A DNA stretch of 64,000 nt from Smallanthus sonchifolius. Lineage: Eukaryota > Streptophyta > Magnoliopsida > Asterales > Asteraceae. Of the stretch, positions 32,434 to 43,700 are shown one piece after another (positions within the stretch are counted from its first letter, which is position 1; each line of letters opens with the position of its first letter). The notes below the pieces were generated by a model. It did no database searches, had not been told where the DNA came from, and saw only the letters and a list, made by a program, of their open reading frames with translations. The translations under genes were made by a program, and so were the position numbers. The stretch is from NCBI GenBank assembly GCA_023525975.1, contig CM042038.1:7813272-7877271 (forward strand). Direction: 5' to 3'.

Positions 32434-34908
32434 CTAACCACCGGTCCTGAACCCACCATTCTCCTTGCTCAAAACCTCGATCCGTGACTGAAGAATATCG
32501 ATCATCGCCTGGGCCCGCATTACTTCAATCTTCAAAGTTTCTTTCTCCATTGAAACATTAAGAATCTCATTCTCCAAGTTACTTATGAACTTCAAATAGC
32601 CCGGGGGCACGGATTTCTCAAGGGTTGCAGCATCAAAAGACGGGGGTGTGGTTGGCGGGTGGCATTCTTTGGCTTCAATCGACTCCAGCAATGGAAACTC
32701 CAAGAGTGCTCTTCTTGGATCTTGACTCGTGGTGGTTGAGTCTTCTGAACCATTTGCGTTGCTTGAGTTCGGGTCACTTGGCTTTGATCTTTTGTTGTGG
32801 AACAAAGAGAATGTTTCCAGCTCGAGTTCACTATTTAAAGCACGGTCCTCGGATCGTTCACGCTTGCAAACAAACGGAATGGTTTCCTGTAAAAACAAAA
32901 ATTTGTTATGGTCATACTCATTATACTAACCAAAGGTTCGGTCTAGGTTTGAACCAATGAGGTATGTAAATTGTTAGTCATGGGGTCCAAACCAAACCTT
33001 AACATAATCCAAGTTTGTGGTTCCAACCACAACCACATATACAAAAGGGATAAGGTCATGAAATAAAAACCAGTTTCAATAAAGTCACTCCTACATTTTT
33101 CTAACTATAACCACACATAAGCTTTTTTATTGTTCCATTGTTGCGAAATTCTTTTACAATAACATTTTTTTAAAATTAAGCGACTTAAATGGAACATATA
33201 TGAAACTTGTAATTATTTAGAGATTATATTTTTAAAAGACTTAATGAAACAATTATGAAACTTGGTTATTAATTAGTGAATTTCTTTCTTCACAATTACC
33301 TCCTACTTCAGGTTAAACTTGAAAAAAATAACCACTAAATAGTAACCAAATTTTATATATGAATTTTTATAAATTTTTGACATTTACAAAAGGGGAATTG
33401 CATATATCTCCCTCTGAACTTGTAAAATTGCATATTTATCCAAAACACAAGTTTCAATACATAATGCACAATGTTTTTCAAGCATAAGGGAAATATTCAA
33501 TTTTACAAGTTTAAGGGAGATATATGCAATTGCCCATTTTCAAAAAAGTTTATATGGCAATGTAATAATATTGAATCTTGAGTGGTTTTTATAGTTAGAG
33601 AAAAGTGCGATTGACATCAATGGAACACTTAAGAAACTTGACTATTATTAGCTTAAATATTCCCTATACAAAAAACGCCTGAACTTTTGATACCAAACCT
33701 ACAAAATGATAAATACCTGCACACTATCATTTCCTTCGGCACGAGTCTCATCACCATTGGTCAAATCATCATCGCCTTCACCACCAGGAACCATAAGTGC
33801 TGCATCATCGTTCCATTCTTCCTCAAGAAACGGTGCATATCGGTCCCCATTTGGTGGCCCTAACCCACTCTTCTGGAAAATCCTGCATAGCACAAACGCC
33901 TCCTTTTCCCCACCACCCCACAATCAAACCAATCAGTTCAATATCCCAAAACATACATGTTTCAAAATGATCAAGAACGACTCAAACCTGCGTTCCCCCA
34001 ACACGAAGCAATTCCTGATCCAAAAGCCGATATTCATGCATGACCCAATTAGTCCTTTTGCCATCAGGGGCTCGCCCGCTATGAAACACAAGTGTTTTCT
34101 TCATCCCAATAGTCTCCAACTTGTGGCGCACACATCGGTCCTTCCCAGTCGCTTTCCAATAGCCCTGGCCAGTGGCACGGTTCAACCGTGAACCATTGCC
34201 GTACTTCCTATCTACCGGGCTAAAAAAGTACCATTCTTGATCTCTGGTCTTCAATGATGAAAAGTCTAAAACACCCATAAAATCACAAAAGATGAACAAA
34301 TTTCAGCTTCATCAGTCATCACAGAACCAAGATATGTAACATGTAAAAACAATTTCATCAAGACACAAGTTAAACAATATTTATGCAATTATTTAAACAC
34401 TTTACAACACAAAAATTTAAAGAAACCAAAATCAAAGTGTAAATCCAACCAAGTTTGAATCTTTTTCATTCATTTCATATCAGTTGACTATAAATTAAAA
34501 ATTTGTTCTTAAAGTAATTGCAGAAATGATTGAATTTTAAGTAACCTAATAAAAAAAATTGCATAAAAAATTGATGAAATTTACAGTAAGTTGACAATCA
34601 GATAACATAAACAAAATTAATTAAAATAAATAAATTTCTAGTGACATCGAAATGAAATCAAAGAAATTAACGAAACCCTAATAAAAAAATCAGAGATTTA
34701 TACCGGCAAGTTCCCACGGCTCGGATTTATAAACATCGATTTCCGTCACGGCCTGAAACCGGAACGGCTTCCCGCAGGCCTTCCGTCTCAAATAGTACAT
34801 CACAAGCTCTTCATCGGTGGGGTGAAACCGGAATCCAGGTGCTAGAGACGTCGGTGGCGGCGCCGGAACCGTTGCCGGCGGCTGTACAGGGATGATTTCT
34901 TGGCCCAT
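32434..34908 (-). CDS. NAC transcription factor with C-terminal coiled coil (ANAC082-like), 4 exons
   Basis: Exons in order of transcription: 34908-34704, 34265-33988, 33902-33717, 32886-32434; 373 residues. The NAC domain starts with SLAPGFRFHPTDEELVMYYL near residue 21 and contains SEPWELA, LKTRDQEWYFFS, GYWKATGKDR, GMKKTLVFHSGRAP, TNWVMHEYRL and EAFVLCRIFQKSGLGPPNG. An acidic stretch (EEEWNDD, GEGDDD) follows. Exon 4 carries a predicted coiled coil at about residues 318-366 (PPGYLKFISNLENEILN.. to ..ILQSRIEVLSKEN), a motif I associate with ANAC082-type proteins, which act in nucleolar or ribosomal stress. There is no membrane helix. Exon 2 is 278 nt, the same as in the neighbouring NAC gene, and the first two intron positions agree, so the two share a common origin. 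Function is by similarity only. Confidence 0.92.
33392..33535. mobile_element. MITE (second copy of the 26429-26582 family) in intron 3 of the ANAC082-like gene
   Basis: The ends GGGGAATTGCATATATCTCC and GGGAGATATATGCAATTGCC are inverted. The interior shares CATATTTATCCAAAACACAAG and the 'ATAATGCA' centre with the other copy. A-rich flanks ATTTACAAA / ATTTTCAAA are a possible aged 9-bp duplication. Confidence 0.65.
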
Positions 34909-35904
34909 GGGTGGTAATTTTCGATCTGTAACAGAAATCGAAGTTGGGGGATGAAATTAGGTTAAAAAGAAGGCATTAAAAATTAGGATTGTGGATGAAG
35001 TAAGGGGGAGGAGTTAAGTGAAGAGAGGGATATGAATTGCCCGTGAGTTAAGAAACCTCCGATCAATGGATGCTTGGTGGACACGGGAATCGAAAACGGA
35101 GGGAGACAAAAGCTATACTTATATGTGTGTGTATGTATAATAATATCATATGGTATGTGTGTGTGGTAGTCATCGTCTTTACTTCCTTGGTGGGTTTGGG
35201 TTTTTTACTTTAGTTTTAGGGTTTTTTTTACGTAGCAAAATCCATCACTTTTACAAGACTTATCAATCATAGTAACTTCTTGTGAAATGCTTTTATAAAG
35301 GGGGAATTGATAGTTAACTTATTTAGTGTGACATATCATACGGGTCATATGATTTAAGGGTTATAATTCAACATATAATAAGATAAAAATCAGACCCGTC
35401 ACATTTCGTTCGACTTAGACACATTTCAAAGCTATTTCAACACTTGGAAGTTGAAAACCTAGCTTTAACATCCGTATTACCTACCGCTTCTTTTATTTCG
35501 ATAATAATCTTTTGATTTCTCAAAATTCATCTTTGAAACTCTTTCAACACTTGTTGAAGCATACTGAGCATAAACTAAAGAACTTTTGTATGATTCTTGA
35601 CTAGAAATAAGATCAAGAAACTGGTTAACATCTCATATATCCAAGAAATATTTTGTTAGTAAGCAAATTATTCTAAGATCTATGTTGTCAAAGGTGCACT
35701 GGGTATGTGCCTATGCGGCAACGCATCGCAAGAAAAGCGCCTTGTGGTAGTCCATACGCGATTCCATTGGGATTAAAGGCAACCCTAAGAAATAGTTAAC
35801 ATAATCACCTATGACTAAAGTTAGCCTGAGCGAAGTACATGTCAAAACAATAAGTCCCAGCTTGAGCTAAACGACTTAGCAAATACTAAAACTTTGTGTT
35901 TTCA

Positions 35905-36290
35905 GAACCAGGCCGGACTGGCCTGTCGGATCCAGAACATGTCATAGTTACGGTCCGATTATGCCTAATTAAACCATTGTCGTTTGTACCGACCGGACCA
36001 GTGGACCGAACTTCCAAGTTTTTTTATTGCTTTCTTTCAAAATCTAATACTTTTTTAATCAACTTAGTATTCTAAATTACATATTTTATTTATTTAAAGT
36101 CTTCATATATCATTAAAGTTACAAACTGACATCAAAACATAAAATACTTTTATATTTTATATCTATATACATAGTTTTAGTATTTATATTATTTATTACG
36201 TTATTGATTTCTTAAATTCGGTTCAACTAGTCCGACCATTTGACCTCTAGGGAGGTCGATTTGTTATCCAGTCCGGATCTAAAAACATTG
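35905..36290. mobile_element. MITE-like element with GGACTGG-type inverted ends
   Basis: The left end has GTTTTCAGAACCAGGCCGGA; the right end read backwards has GTTTTTAGATCCGGACTGG. Both are followed inward by GGTCCGA / GGTCGGACTAG-type words. The interior is AT-rich and non-coding. It may be an hAT-like derivative. Confidence 0.45.
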
Positions 36291-36299
36291 CTAAATCTA

Positions 36300-37720
36300 T
36301 ATGCGCCCTAAAAATCCTTAACCCTTACATGTCTCATCTAAGAACCCCTATCACAGATCATGTCCTTAGAGAGATGCATGTCTAACAAATCCTTTCTAAT
36401 CTACTTACCCCAAATCAATTTTGGTCTCCCTCTACTTCTTTTCCCTTCCACAGTGAGGGTACCCACGCTCCTCACAAAGTGTCATCATATGTCTTCTCTG
36501 CGCATGCCCGAACCATCTCAATATCCCTTCCCTTATCTTCTCAAAAAACATGCTACACCTAATCTATCCGTAATGACTTCATTCATATGCCGGTCCAACA
36601 TTGTCTTCCCACACATCCATCTCAACATCCACATCTATGCTATCTCCAATTATCGCTCTTGTGCCTTCTTAATTGGTGACCAATCGATTCCGTATAACAT
36701 AGTCTCGAAATGCAACCATGTAAAATTTCCCCTTCAATCTCTATGGGAATCTCTTGCCACACAAAATGTATGTGGTTGTTCTTTACTTGCACCAACCTGC
36801 TTGAACGTGGTGAGCTACATTACAGTCAATGTCATTGTCACTCTGAACGAATGATCCTAAATACTTGAACTTGGTTGTTTGTTGTACAACTTGGTCTCTA
36901 ATAGTCATACGCATGTCATTCCCATTGTTGGTTTTTGACCGATTGATGTGTAAGCCTTGCTCTCCAAGGGTGCTCACCGCTCCTCCAACCTCTCATCCAG
37001 GTCCTGTTTACACTCTACCACCAGTAATATCATATGCGAATAACATGCACAAATGGATGGTCTCCTTAAACGAATCCAATAACTCATCCAATACAACTGC
37101 AAAAAGGAATGACTCAACACATATCTTTGGTGTAGTACCACCTCGACAAGGAAAAGGTTTGTATCACCTACTGGCGGCCAAAGTTTGCCTTAGCACTACC
37201 ATACATATCCCTAATTAACTCGATATACCTATAAGGGATCCCTTTACTTTCGAGACTATCCCAAATCACCTGCCGTGATACACTGTCATAAAGCCTTTTC
37301 GAGGTCGACGAACACCGTATGCATGTCCCATTTATCTTTCTAAATTTTCCCATCACCCTCCGCAAAATGTGTGGCGTCTCCGTAGTCGACCTCCCCGATA
37401 TAAAACCAAATTGGGTTCACAGTACCCAAGGTTCTCGTCTCATTCTTGTCTCGATTACTCTTTCCCATAATTTCATAATATGACTCAACAGTTTAATACC
37501 CCTGTAGTTATCACAATAGTGAGCATCATCTTTGTTCTTGTAGATCGGAACAAAAATACTACTCCACTTATATACCGATTTTGAGTATAATATTGAACAA
37601 ATATGTCAACCACTAAACTTCTTCTCACGTCATGCATTTCCACACCTTGATGGAAATATTGTCTCAAAAAGTCATTTTTAAAAACACATCCAAATACCCC
37701 CTTAGCAACCATATTTCTTA
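36300..37720 (-). pseudogene. decayed LINE (non-LTR retrotransposon) reverse transcriptase
   Basis: Minus-strand pieces in several frames give, from 5' to 3', an RT core scrap (KRLYDSVSRQVIWDSLESKG then IPYRYIELIRDMYGSA), a later piece (KFKYLGSFVQSDNDIDCNVA) and a C-terminal piece (MWMLRWMCGKTMLDR, ILRWFGHAQRR). These are typical of plant LINE ORF2. Many stops and frameshifts are present, and the endonuclease domain was not seen. No product is expected. Confidence 0.85.
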
Positions 37721-37869
37721 TGGGAGAAACTTTTCAAAATCTTTTATTTAACTTTTGTTTCTTACAAGTATGAATCTCTAAGGCCTTTATGTAGTATATT
37801 TTTCGTCGTTTTTAATTGTTTTCTGGGGCTACAGGATTACGTATAGTAAAAACAGTTGTTGTAATGACT

Positions 37870-37870
<1 letters not shown>

Positions 37871-37930
<60 letters not shown>
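37871..37930. repeat. (TA)n microsatellite
   Basis: About 60 bp of uninterrupted TA, directly left of the TIR element at 37931. Confidence 0.95.
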
Positions 37931-37932
<2 letters not shown>

Positions 37933-40456
37933 TGACGTATCAAATGAAAACTCTGTCTTATTGTGAAAACCCTTAAACTCTATATGGACCACACATTCAT
38001 TTCTTAGTATTTTAATATGTGGCTATAATTAATTCTGTATTTTTAATATATTTAATATAAAAACTTGTGGCTTAGATTAAATAAGGGGGTAAAAAGGTAA
38101 TTTCACTTTATTTTCTTTTTTTTTTGTTTAAATCTAGTAATAAAAAATCACAATTTCGCTCTCTCATCAATCAATATACAAGTCAATATGATTTTTAAAG
38201 AACACATGTGTAAAACTAATTTACAAATCAGAAAATTATATAAAAAATACACAAATATTTTTATAAAAAAAAACATATACACAAGGAAGTCGACTTTTAC
38301 ACCGTCTTAAATCAAGATCTTCGATCCCTCATGTGCTTGCTATCCCATCTAAAATCCATATACAAAAATCAATTTACATGAACAAAGACAATTTACATAT
38401 GTATATATATGTCAACAAAGATAATTTTTATACATGTTCAGATCAGAATCAACATAAAAACATATGAATAACAACTCTTTACACTTGTGTAAATTCAGTT
38501 TATACATGTGTAAATTCCAATTTCAACATGTGTAAATTAAAAATTGGGGCTTTCCAAATTTGTACAAAGACAATTTTATACATGTTCAGATCAACATAAA
38601 AACACATTAATAACAACTCTTTACACTTGTGTAAATTCAGATTACATTTGTGTAAATTCAGTTACACTTGTGTAAATTCAATTTAAACATGTGTAAATTA
38701 AAATTAGGGATTTCCAAATCTATATAAAAACCCTATTTTGTGGTTCAGACACGTTTAAAACTATAAAGCCCCAATTTAAACGTGTGTAAAAACTTTTGTA
38801 TCAAGAAACTTATTAAACGAGTTTAAAAACTTTTAAACTTTTTATACAAATTTGAAAATAGCTGGAAAAAAAAAGAAATCCCTACACATTGGTACAACAT
38901 AATTGCTTAATTTTACACAAATCAGAAAATAAAAAATTACCTTGTTGGCTTTTATCACAAATCATAGTTGCAGTTGTCTTTCCTTGTTTGCCCGAAAACC
39001 AAATTAAAGTTGTTTCATCCTATGGAAGACAAAGTTTACTAAAATAAAATCTAATTAGTAGCAATTAAATGTCATTTAATAACTTCTCAAATGAGGCATA
39101 CTGAAGAGATAAAGTTAAAATTCATATGAATAAACTAAGGAAGTCAAACCAAAAAATTTCAGTTACATTGTCTATAATAATGAGGTGAAAAAACATATAC
39201 ACAAAAATCTCTACAACCAAATATCTAAATATCTTTACAAATGAGGAAAAAAACATATACACAAATCAGGAAAAAAAATTTAAATCCATGTACATAAATG
39301 TCTTTACAAATACACAAGTGTAAAATTAAAATACACAAGTGTAAAAACAAGATACACAAGTGTAAAAACAAAATACACAAATGTACTACATATATAGATT
39401 TGAATCATCTATTAGATCTTGAACCACAGAGTGTGATTCAAATAATAAAATGCAAAACATATACATGCTTTCGTCATCTGTTAGATCTTGAATGTTACAT
39501 ATATGCTATATAAAATTCTAGAATTAAACAAGATATAAGACTCTAGTGTTGAATAAGAAACAATTGCTAACTTTTTTTGAATCTAACACAACTTTTCGCC
39601 AGAGAGGCTTGGCATATTTAATGACCAAAATGTTCAGAGTACAAACCATGAATTATACAATAAAATTGTAACATCAACAAATCCAGTTTCTTTGTATTTG
39701 TTCTAAGAGGAATAACATCAAACAGTTGGTATGCATCTTTTAACATAAAGAAAATTAGAATTAGAATTATAATTATAATTAGAACAGTAGGATAGGTTGG
39801 TGGTAGCCGTCGATCTAACCTGGAACACCACGAGAACCTGTCTCCCGCCACTCGTGCTCAGATCCGCTGTCGAATTAAACACCATCGCCGCCACAGTTGT
39901 TAGATTCACCGGAAAACAACACACAACTAGCGATAGAAGAAGACCGTCACCGGATCTCGCTTGGCTAGATGAATCACGGCTGGAATCGTGTTTTTCAGAC
40001 CTGGTTTAGGATCAGACCTGGGTTTAGGATCGAGATCTGGGTTTAGGATCAGAGCTGGAATCGCGTTTTTCAGATCTGGGTTTAGGATCAGACCTGGGTA
40101 TCGTGGCGGTCTTCTACAGCACAACAAGCTTCGAATTCATACATGGGTTTAGGATCGAGATCTGAGTTTAAGATATGGTGGTGGTAGACGAACTTCGAAT
40201 TCGGACATGGTGATGGTAGACAAGATCTGGCATTTGAGAGAGAGAGATAGAGAGGAGTGAGAGATAAAGAAGACACCTGATGAATGAGGGATAAAATCAT
40301 AAGAGGATTGGATTTAGGGTTTTTAGGTGAAAGAAAAAAGACACAAAGGCCCCTGAAAAAATTAAAAAACCCATAATTTCAAGAAAATTAATATGTGGCT
40401 AGAATAGAGTTTAAGGGTTTTCACAGTTAGAAAGGGTTTTCATTTGATACGTCCCC
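37931..40456. mobile_element. TIR element (about 2.5 kb) inserted in a (TA)n tract
   Basis: The left end GGTGACGTATCAAATGAAAA and the right end read backwards GGGGACGTATCAAATGAAAA continue in parallel for about 65 bp (..TGTGAAAACCCTTAAACTCTA..). TA repeats abut both ends. The interior has many copies of ACACTTGTGTAAATTCA-like palindromic words (38480-38720, 39300-39380) and a less AT-rich block at 39790-40260. No transposase was recognised. A related, inverted and incomplete copy lies at about 45400-45710. Confidence 0.7.
39790..40260. other. GC-richer cargo block inside the TIR element, with GATCTGGGTTTAGGATC repeats
   Basis: It is open for about 70 codons on each strand and followed by five or so copies of a word like GACCTGGGTTTAGGATCAGA (40005-40170). 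No protein family is recognised. Its composition suggests captured host DNA. Confidence 0.35.
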
Positions 40457-40500
40457 TATATATATATATATCAGATATGTTGTATTAGCTAAACAATGTG

Positions 40501-40711
40501 GGGCCATCAAGGTTCTGCCTTGGTGGTCAGGGGGATTTTTCCAAAGGATTTCCCCTCTGTGGAGGTCATAGGTTCGAATCTTGCAAGGTGCACTTCATAA
40601 TAACTAGGAACACCCTCTGCAGATTTCGAATTCCTTGGGGGATGTTCGGGTAGACTGATGTACGGGCCCCCTGGTGAGACGTGGCAGTCGAGCCCACACC
40701 GTTAAAAAAAA
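40501..40711 (+). mobile_element. tRNA-derived SINE with target duplication
   Basis: CTGCCTTGGTGGTCAGGGGG is A-box-like and CATAGGTTCGAATCTTGC is a clear B-box; the element ends in a nine-A tail. AGCTAAACAATGTG (40487-40500) and AGCTAAACCAATGTG (40712-40726) flank it. Same family as 3131-3308. Confidence 0.88.
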
Positions 40712-40727
40712 AGCTAAACCAATGTGG

Positions 40728-43700
40728 GAAAGCGCCCATGATGTTTAATGATTGATTTTTAGGCTAAATTTTATAAAATGTGACAATTACTAAATGACAA
40801 AGTTGGATGATATAATAATAACTTAGAAACAAATATTTCTTTAAGTTGTGATAAAAAGGGTTGCTACATAGATATTGGTTTACTATTTTAGTTTCTTTGG
40901 TCTAGATTATTTTGGCAAAAGGGGTTGGAAGAAAGCGAGGGATCGAAGATAGGCGAAAAGCTAACAAATTAGAATAAAATAATATTTTTATATTAGAGAT
41001 TTTTACATATATCCTTTTATTAAGATTATAAATTATATATTTACCCAACCTTTAAAATCAATTACATATTTATTTTTTTATAATATGTTTTTAGAAGGGA
41101 AAATATGTAATTGACTTTTTGACTTGTGTTTTAGGAAAAAAAAATATGTAATTGACTTTTTTCTTGATTTTAGAATACATTGTTGCGACGTGTTTTTTTA
41201 TCTGTATTTCGATATTAATAACCGAGCCGCTATAAGTTTATATGTTTCTCTTTACGTACTTAACCATATCAGGACATCATTAAATAGTGACAGCTCAGAT
41301 TTGAATAAAAAAAACATAGTTACCAATTAATAACACTACATATTGCGAGAACATGCAGAACAAAACAAATCATTCACCTTTTCAATTTTAAAAGATTTTA
41401 AAATATAAGAAAAATATATAAATGTAAATGTAATGTTATTCGTTTTTTCATAAAGTTCAAACAAAAATATAAAAAAATTCGTTTATATACATACCTACAC
41501 ATGTGTAATTCATGTGTATGTTTTTTTTACCTACACATAACCTATACATGTGTAGACAACTTTTAAATATATAAAAAACATAAGAAAAAAACTAGTTTAA
41601 TGGTTTTTTATGTTGTATCATTTGATGATGCCATGTGAATCACTAGAAACATGAGAAAAAACTAGTTCAAATGATACAAGTCTTTTTGTTTCGGATTTAT
41701 TCGATTTTTGGTGTTTTTGGCACTAGTTTACATGTAGGCAACTTTTAAATATATAAAAAACATAAGTAAAAGCTAGTTTAATAACCGAACCAAAAACCGA
41801 TGTTTCGGTGATATGAAATCGGGTTACCACAGTTTTATTGTTTGAATGAAAAGATGATCCGTTTCTTAAAGCCATCCGGGTTTCCGGGTTTTTGTTAAAA
41901 AAAAAGGTAGTTTTGTTTGTGATTTGAAGTATTTGACAACGGAAGTGGAAGCCATCATTAATTTTTGGCCAATAACACTTTCTTCAAAACCCCACACACC
42001 TTTCACACTTCACAAGATACACATCACTCTCTTTCTCTTCGTGCTTTGTTTTCTTATGGAAGATGATTGGAATGACATACTTTTAATTCCTAATATTTAA
42101 TCACGTAATACTTATCTTTCAAATATACGTGGATATTTTAATTTTGAATAGTTTATTTAGAACATTCCACCAAATCTTAATAATAATCTATAAAAATTGA
42201 AAACGATATCTTATCTAAAAATTGAAAATTTACCATTTTAAAAAGATGGAATTTGATTTTGTATACAAAAGTTTTAAGTTTCTATAAGAAAGTTTACGTT
42301 TTACGAAACATAAATTTTTGTTTAAAGAAGTCCGGTTTAGGTGATATAACATAGCAATTCTTTAACCATACTAATGTGTATTAAAGATGTTTATCTTTAA
42401 GTGATTGAGTGTTCAAGTCTAATAATAAAAAAATATATATTTAAAAATAAGATTAGATTTTTTTGTTTGTTGGTTCTTAATAAAAAGAGAAAACGGACTT
42501 TCCAACCTAGTATAATATATATACATATGTGTGAAGGGGCCCACACTCCCATCCGCACCCTCGTTCGGAGTTCCGAACACCCAAGCGAGAGCACCCTCAA
42601 ACACATCCATTCGCAGTGGCGTACCCATATTAATAGGATGGGGTCGGCCGACCCCATGAAAAAAAAAATGTTTGTTACATATGCGATCTAATCCTGAGCG
42701 ACCACCATGAAATTTTGACACCAACCCCATTAAATTTCTTTTTGATCAAAATGACACCCAAAAAAATTAATATAAAACTTTAAAATTTTATAAATATTAA
42801 CGTATTAATTATTATATACTAATTAACAAATATAAACTTATTGTAAATTAATTGGTTAATTGGCATACCCATTAATAAGCTTTATAAGCAGTTAACCTCA
42901 GTAGGCCACTAACCATTTAACCAAGTAACCATATACCTTAAGCTATCTAATTCATTCTAAATAATTAACCGGTCTTGTCATACATTTATCATCTTTATCG
43001 AACGTGATTAAGTGAAACAAAAATAAGCGACTATCAACTGAGAAGTGCCACCCCCTTCCAAACCTAATTAAAAATCACATGCCACCACCGTCAGCGTGAG
43101 TCAGGTTGTGTGTTAGAGGTTGCCCCCTCACTCTCCCGAATCTTGTACCAAAAGATCAAACGACCCTAATTTAGGTATTTGATGAACTTTTTCTCTAACA
43201 AATTAAGTATTTTTTGAACTTTTACTCTAAATTTCACTTTATTATTTGATTATTTGCTATATTATTTATTAGAATATTAGATTATCGACATCCAAACATC
43301 GAAAAAAGTTTGGTGACCTAAGTTTTGGCAAAAAAAGTTTCAATGACCCGACATGACAATGAAAATCTCTTTTAATAAATATTTGAACACCGAAAAAATT
43401 CCGACACACAATTTTTTTTATAGGTCCGACACCGTTGATCCGTCCATCTGAATGTGCCTCATGTTCGTCTGCTTATGTGAATCGGAGATGCTCTGAAACT
43501 TTAGTTTTATTTTTTAAAGATAGGTTATTATTTAAATGTAAGCTTATCGGAAGACGTTACTTTATTATTATTATGTTTTCACTAAAAAAATACATATTTA
43601 ATAAATATTCGTAGATGGATTCGTTTTATTTTTGTTAAGCACTCTATTTACACTAATAATTATAAATTATTTATAATTAAATTAAATTCATTTTTGTAAA

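Noticed and set aside
32625..32960. 111-codon plus-strand frame
   Set aside because: Antisense to exon 4 of the ANAC082-like gene; no motif.
33706..34191. 161-codon plus-strand frame
   Set aside because: Antisense across exons 2-3 and intron 2 of the ANAC082-like gene; the minus-strand NAC domain explains the openness.
36360..36854. 164-codon plus-strand frame
   Set aside because: Antisense of LINE reverse-transcriptase C-terminal sequence, whose minus-strand translation is recognisable.
42397..42730. Overlapping frames of 86-103 codons on both strands
   Set aside because: No domain; the block looks like a mobile-element fragment (CAGTGGCGTACCC.., GGTCGGCCGACC).
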